Part shown: positions 5,252 to 7,022 of the stretch, in pieces
Layout: every line of letters begins with the position of its first letter
Numbering within the stretch: the stretch's first letter is position 1
DNA from: an uncultured bacterium
GTDB lineage: Bacteria; Planctomycetota; UBA1135; GCA-002686595
Reading direction: 5' to 3'
Assembly: GCA_902826945.1 (NCBI GenBank)
Contig: CADEGS010000229.1
Span: 1 to 7,022, forward strand
DNA length: 7,022 bases
The notes under the pieces: model-generated
Seen by the model: the letters and a program-made list of their open reading frames with translations, nothing else
Told to the model about the DNA's origin: nothing
Database searches by the model: none
Program-made: the position numbers and the translations under genes

Positions 5252-7022
5252 CTACATCGATCCGATCGTCACGTCGACCGCGTTCGACAGCGCGTACGGC
5301 ACGACGCCGAAGGCGTGGATCGCCTGCATGCACAGGGAGTACTCGTTGAAGCAGGGCAGGTTCGGGATCGGGCACGAGAAGCTCGCCATCGGCCCCGGGG
5401 CCGACTTGCCGCCGAGCAGCTCGCCCGAGCCGCCGTCGATGCACAGCAGCGTCTGCCCGCCGCCGAGCAGGAGGCCGGGGAAGGGCGTGTCGAAGGCGAA
5501 CACGACCGCCAGCGTGTGGCCGGTGAGCGTGAGGTCGACGCTCATCGCGAGCGCCCCGCCGACCTGCGCCGAGCTCACGCTGAGCGAGAGCGGGTTCGTC
5601 CCGGCGTTGCGCGTCACGAAGGTCGGCGGCGTGCACACCGAGAACCCGCCGGCGAAGGACTGGTTCGTGCCGGGCGGGTCGGCGTGGAAGCCCACGATCA
5701 CGTCGCGCTTGGAGGCGTCGTAGGCGACGACCCCGAAGTCGGAGTCGAAGCCGGTCGTATTGGCGTCGAGCACGGTCCAGGTCAGGCCGTCGTCGCAGGA
5801 GAAGGCGGTCTCGGCGCGGTCGCCGGTCGCGCCGGGGAAGCCGCTCCAGGTCGCCGCGACCACGCCGTCAGGACCGGCGACGGTCTCCACGAAGCTGCCT
5901 TCGCCCGGCGAGAGGGTCACCTGGGGCATGAAGCCGAGCATGCCGCAGTCCGTCGACGTGGCCGCGAAGATCGTGTCGGGGCCGGCGGTGTCGTAGTCGA
6001 ACAGCGCCACGGGGTTCAGCGCCGCGGAGAGCCGCGCGCGGACCTCGTCGCCGTCGCCGCCGGGGATGGCGGTGTGCAGCGGGAGCTGCGGCCCGAGCGG
6101 CGCACCCGGCCCGGCCACGGTGAACGTGCGGCCGAAGGGATGGTCGGAGCCCGCGCCGCCGATCTCGTGCAGCCAGGCGACGAAGATCTTGCCCGCGCGC
6201 ACGCTGACGTCCACGTCGTCCTCGATGTCGTCGACCAGGAAGGTGTTGACCATGATCGGCGGGCTCCAGCCGCCGGGGGCTCCCCCGGCCGGGTTGACGC
6301 TCAGGAAGAGCGTGTCGAGCGCCGCTCCGCCGGCCGGACCGTTGTCGTCCCAGATCGCGACGAAGTCGTCCCCCTCGGCGTCCAGCGCGATGTTGTCGCA
6401 GTCGAGCGGCGGCGGGGGGCTGAGCGGGACCGGAGGCGTGAACAGCAGCCCGGCGGGAGCCGTGACGGCCCACGCCCGGTCCAGACCGTTCGCGGGGCCG
6501 GCGTCGAAGTTCGACAGGAAGCCGACGTGCACGCCGGCGGCGCCGCGCGAGCAGGCGAACTCGAAGTCGCGGATCTGGCCGGCGGCGATGCCCCCCGGGC
6601 TCGGGGGGATGATCATCTCGGGCACGCTCACGAACGGCACGGCGGCCGCGAGGTCGACCACGCAGAAGGCGAAGTCCTCCTCGGTGTCGGGCGCCGGCGT
6701 CAGCCCGGTCTCGACCGTCCAGCCGCAGAAGGCGTCGGTGCCGAGGATGCAGATGCTGTCGCTCTGCAGGAACTTGGTGCCGGCCAGCACGTTGATCTTG
6801 AGCGGAGCGCCCCAGGTCACGCCGCCGTCGAGCGAGCGCACCAGGTAGAGGTCGTCGGCCGGAGCGCTGGCCGCGTCCTTGAAGAGCATCGCGACGAGAC
6901 CCCCGGGGCCCGCCGCGATGGCGGAGCCCGCGCTGGAGGAGAAGAGCGGACCGTCGACCTCGACGGCTCCGCGGGGGATCTGGGCGGGCGCCGGCGCGGC
7001 GGCGGCCGGGAGCAGGGCGGCG
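5252..7022 (-). CDS. Secreted sialidase/BNR-like Asp-box protein with shared C-terminal domain (5' end outside window)
   Basis: The gene runs off the right edge; 589 codons are visible, ending in TAG at 5252-5254. Reading inward from the edge, the frame gives AALLPAAAAPAPAQIPRGAV, the end of a signal peptide h-region with an Ala-rich cleavage site. The true start should therefore lie a short way beyond 7022, and the Met at 6887-6889 is internal. Two Asp-boxes (S-x-D-x-G-x-T-W) are clear: SLDGGVTW at about 6812-6835 and SCDDGLTW at about 5777-5800. Degenerate copies such as the GGAPGGWSPP stretch lie between them. Asp-boxes mark beta-propeller proteins of the sialidase/BNR type. I see no sialidase catalytic set (Arg triad, FRIP motif), so enzyme activity is not claimed; it may only bind ligands or be structural. 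The last 121 residues form a domain also found at the end of the 271-3264 product. Two hairpins follow the stop. Secretion and fold class are well supported; function is unknown. Confidence 0.88.
   Translation of the reverse strand, partial: AALLPAAAAPAPAQIPRGAVEVDGPLFSSSAGSAIAAGPGGLVAMLFKDAASAPADDLYLVRSLDGGVTWGAPLKINVLAGTKFLQSDSICILGTDAFCGWTVETGLTPAPDTEEDFAFCVVDLAAAVPFVSVPEMIIPPSPGGIAAGQIRDFEFACSRGAAGVHVGFLSNFDAGPANGLDRAWAVTAPAGLLFTPPVPLSPPPPLDCDNIALDAEGDDFVAIWDDNGPAGGAALDTLFLSVNPAGGAPGGWSPPIMVNTFLVDDIEDDVDVSVRAGKIFVAWLHEIGGAGSDHPFGRTFTVAGPGAPLGPQLPLHTAIPGGDGDEVRARLSAALNPVALFDYDTAGPDTIFAATSTDCGMLGFMPQVTLSPGEGSFVETVAGPDGVVAATWSGFPGATGDRAETAFSCDDGLTWTVLDANTTGFDSDFGVVAYDASKRDVIVGFHADPPGTNQSFAGGFSVCTPPTFVTRNAGTNPLSLSVSSAQVGGALAMSVDLTLTGHTLAVVFAFDTPFPGLLLGGGQTLLCIDGGSGELLGGKSAPGPMASFSCPIPNLPCFNEYSLCMQAIHAFGVVPYALSNAVDVTIGSM
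5255..5617 (-). repeat. Coding copy 2 of the shared C-terminal domain
   Basis: Encodes the last 121 residues of the Asp-box protein, from VTRNAGTNP to ALSNAVDVTIGSM. It is the paralogous partner of 274-633, attached here to a beta-propeller-like protein instead of a peptidase/beta-helix. Two small length differences (one around the segment before GGQTLLC, one just after it) separate the copies. Confidence 0.85.

Noticed and set aside
3502..5349. A 615-codon open frame on the plus strand opposite the phosphoesterase gene.
   Set aside because: It has the same Arg/Val/Ala-rich shadow composition and crosses the hairpin spacer; the minus-strand frame holds every metallophosphoesterase motif.
5252..7022. 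Calling the Asp-box protein a true sialidase.
   Set aside because: Asp-boxes occur in many beta-propeller proteins, and the catalytic Arg triad and FRIP motif of sialidases were not seen.

Overview
The window is very GC-rich and codes on one strand only. It holds three co-oriented minus-strand genes, and all three products look exported. Read in transcription order, from high to low coordinates, they are: (1) a sialidase/BNR-like Asp-box protein whose start lies just beyond the right edge; (2) a secreted calcineurin-like metallophosphoesterase; and (3) a 997-residue secreted protein that joins a caspase-fold (clan CD) cysteine peptidase-like domain to a right-handed beta-helix-like region.

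Proteins 1 and 3 end in the same domain of about 120 residues. It contains the motifs VDLT-TGH, GGQTLLC, GSGELL and C-QAIH, and closes with ALSNA-DVT-G. From memory, repeated C-terminal domains of this style, on otherwise unrelated secreted proteins, are common in deep-branching Planctomycetota. Together with the GC content and the exported, low-density gene layout, this suggests a planctomycete or another high-GC environmental bacterium. That placement is an inference; no marker gene is present.

Layout: 5252-7022 is the Asp-box protein, with a signal-peptide tail visible at the edge. 5098-5251 is a spacer with two strong back-to-back hairpins just past its stop. 3466-5097 is the metallophosphoesterase, with a GTG start and no clear Shine-Dalgarno. 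3265-3465 is a spacer with inverted repeats and a nested stem that abuts a strong Shine-Dalgarno. 271-3264 is the peptidase/beta-helix protein. 1-270 is non-coding, with a hairpin shortly after the stop.

The spacers of 154 and 201 nt and the hairpins suggest separate transcripts rather than a tight operon. The genes share a theme: cell-surface or periplasmic proteins of the hydrolase or repeat-fold type, two of them carrying a common C-terminal module that may act in sorting or anchoring. No pathway can be deduced. There are no RNA genes, mobile elements or CRISPR arrays. The most interesting items are the shared C-terminal domain and the peptidase/beta-helix fusion.
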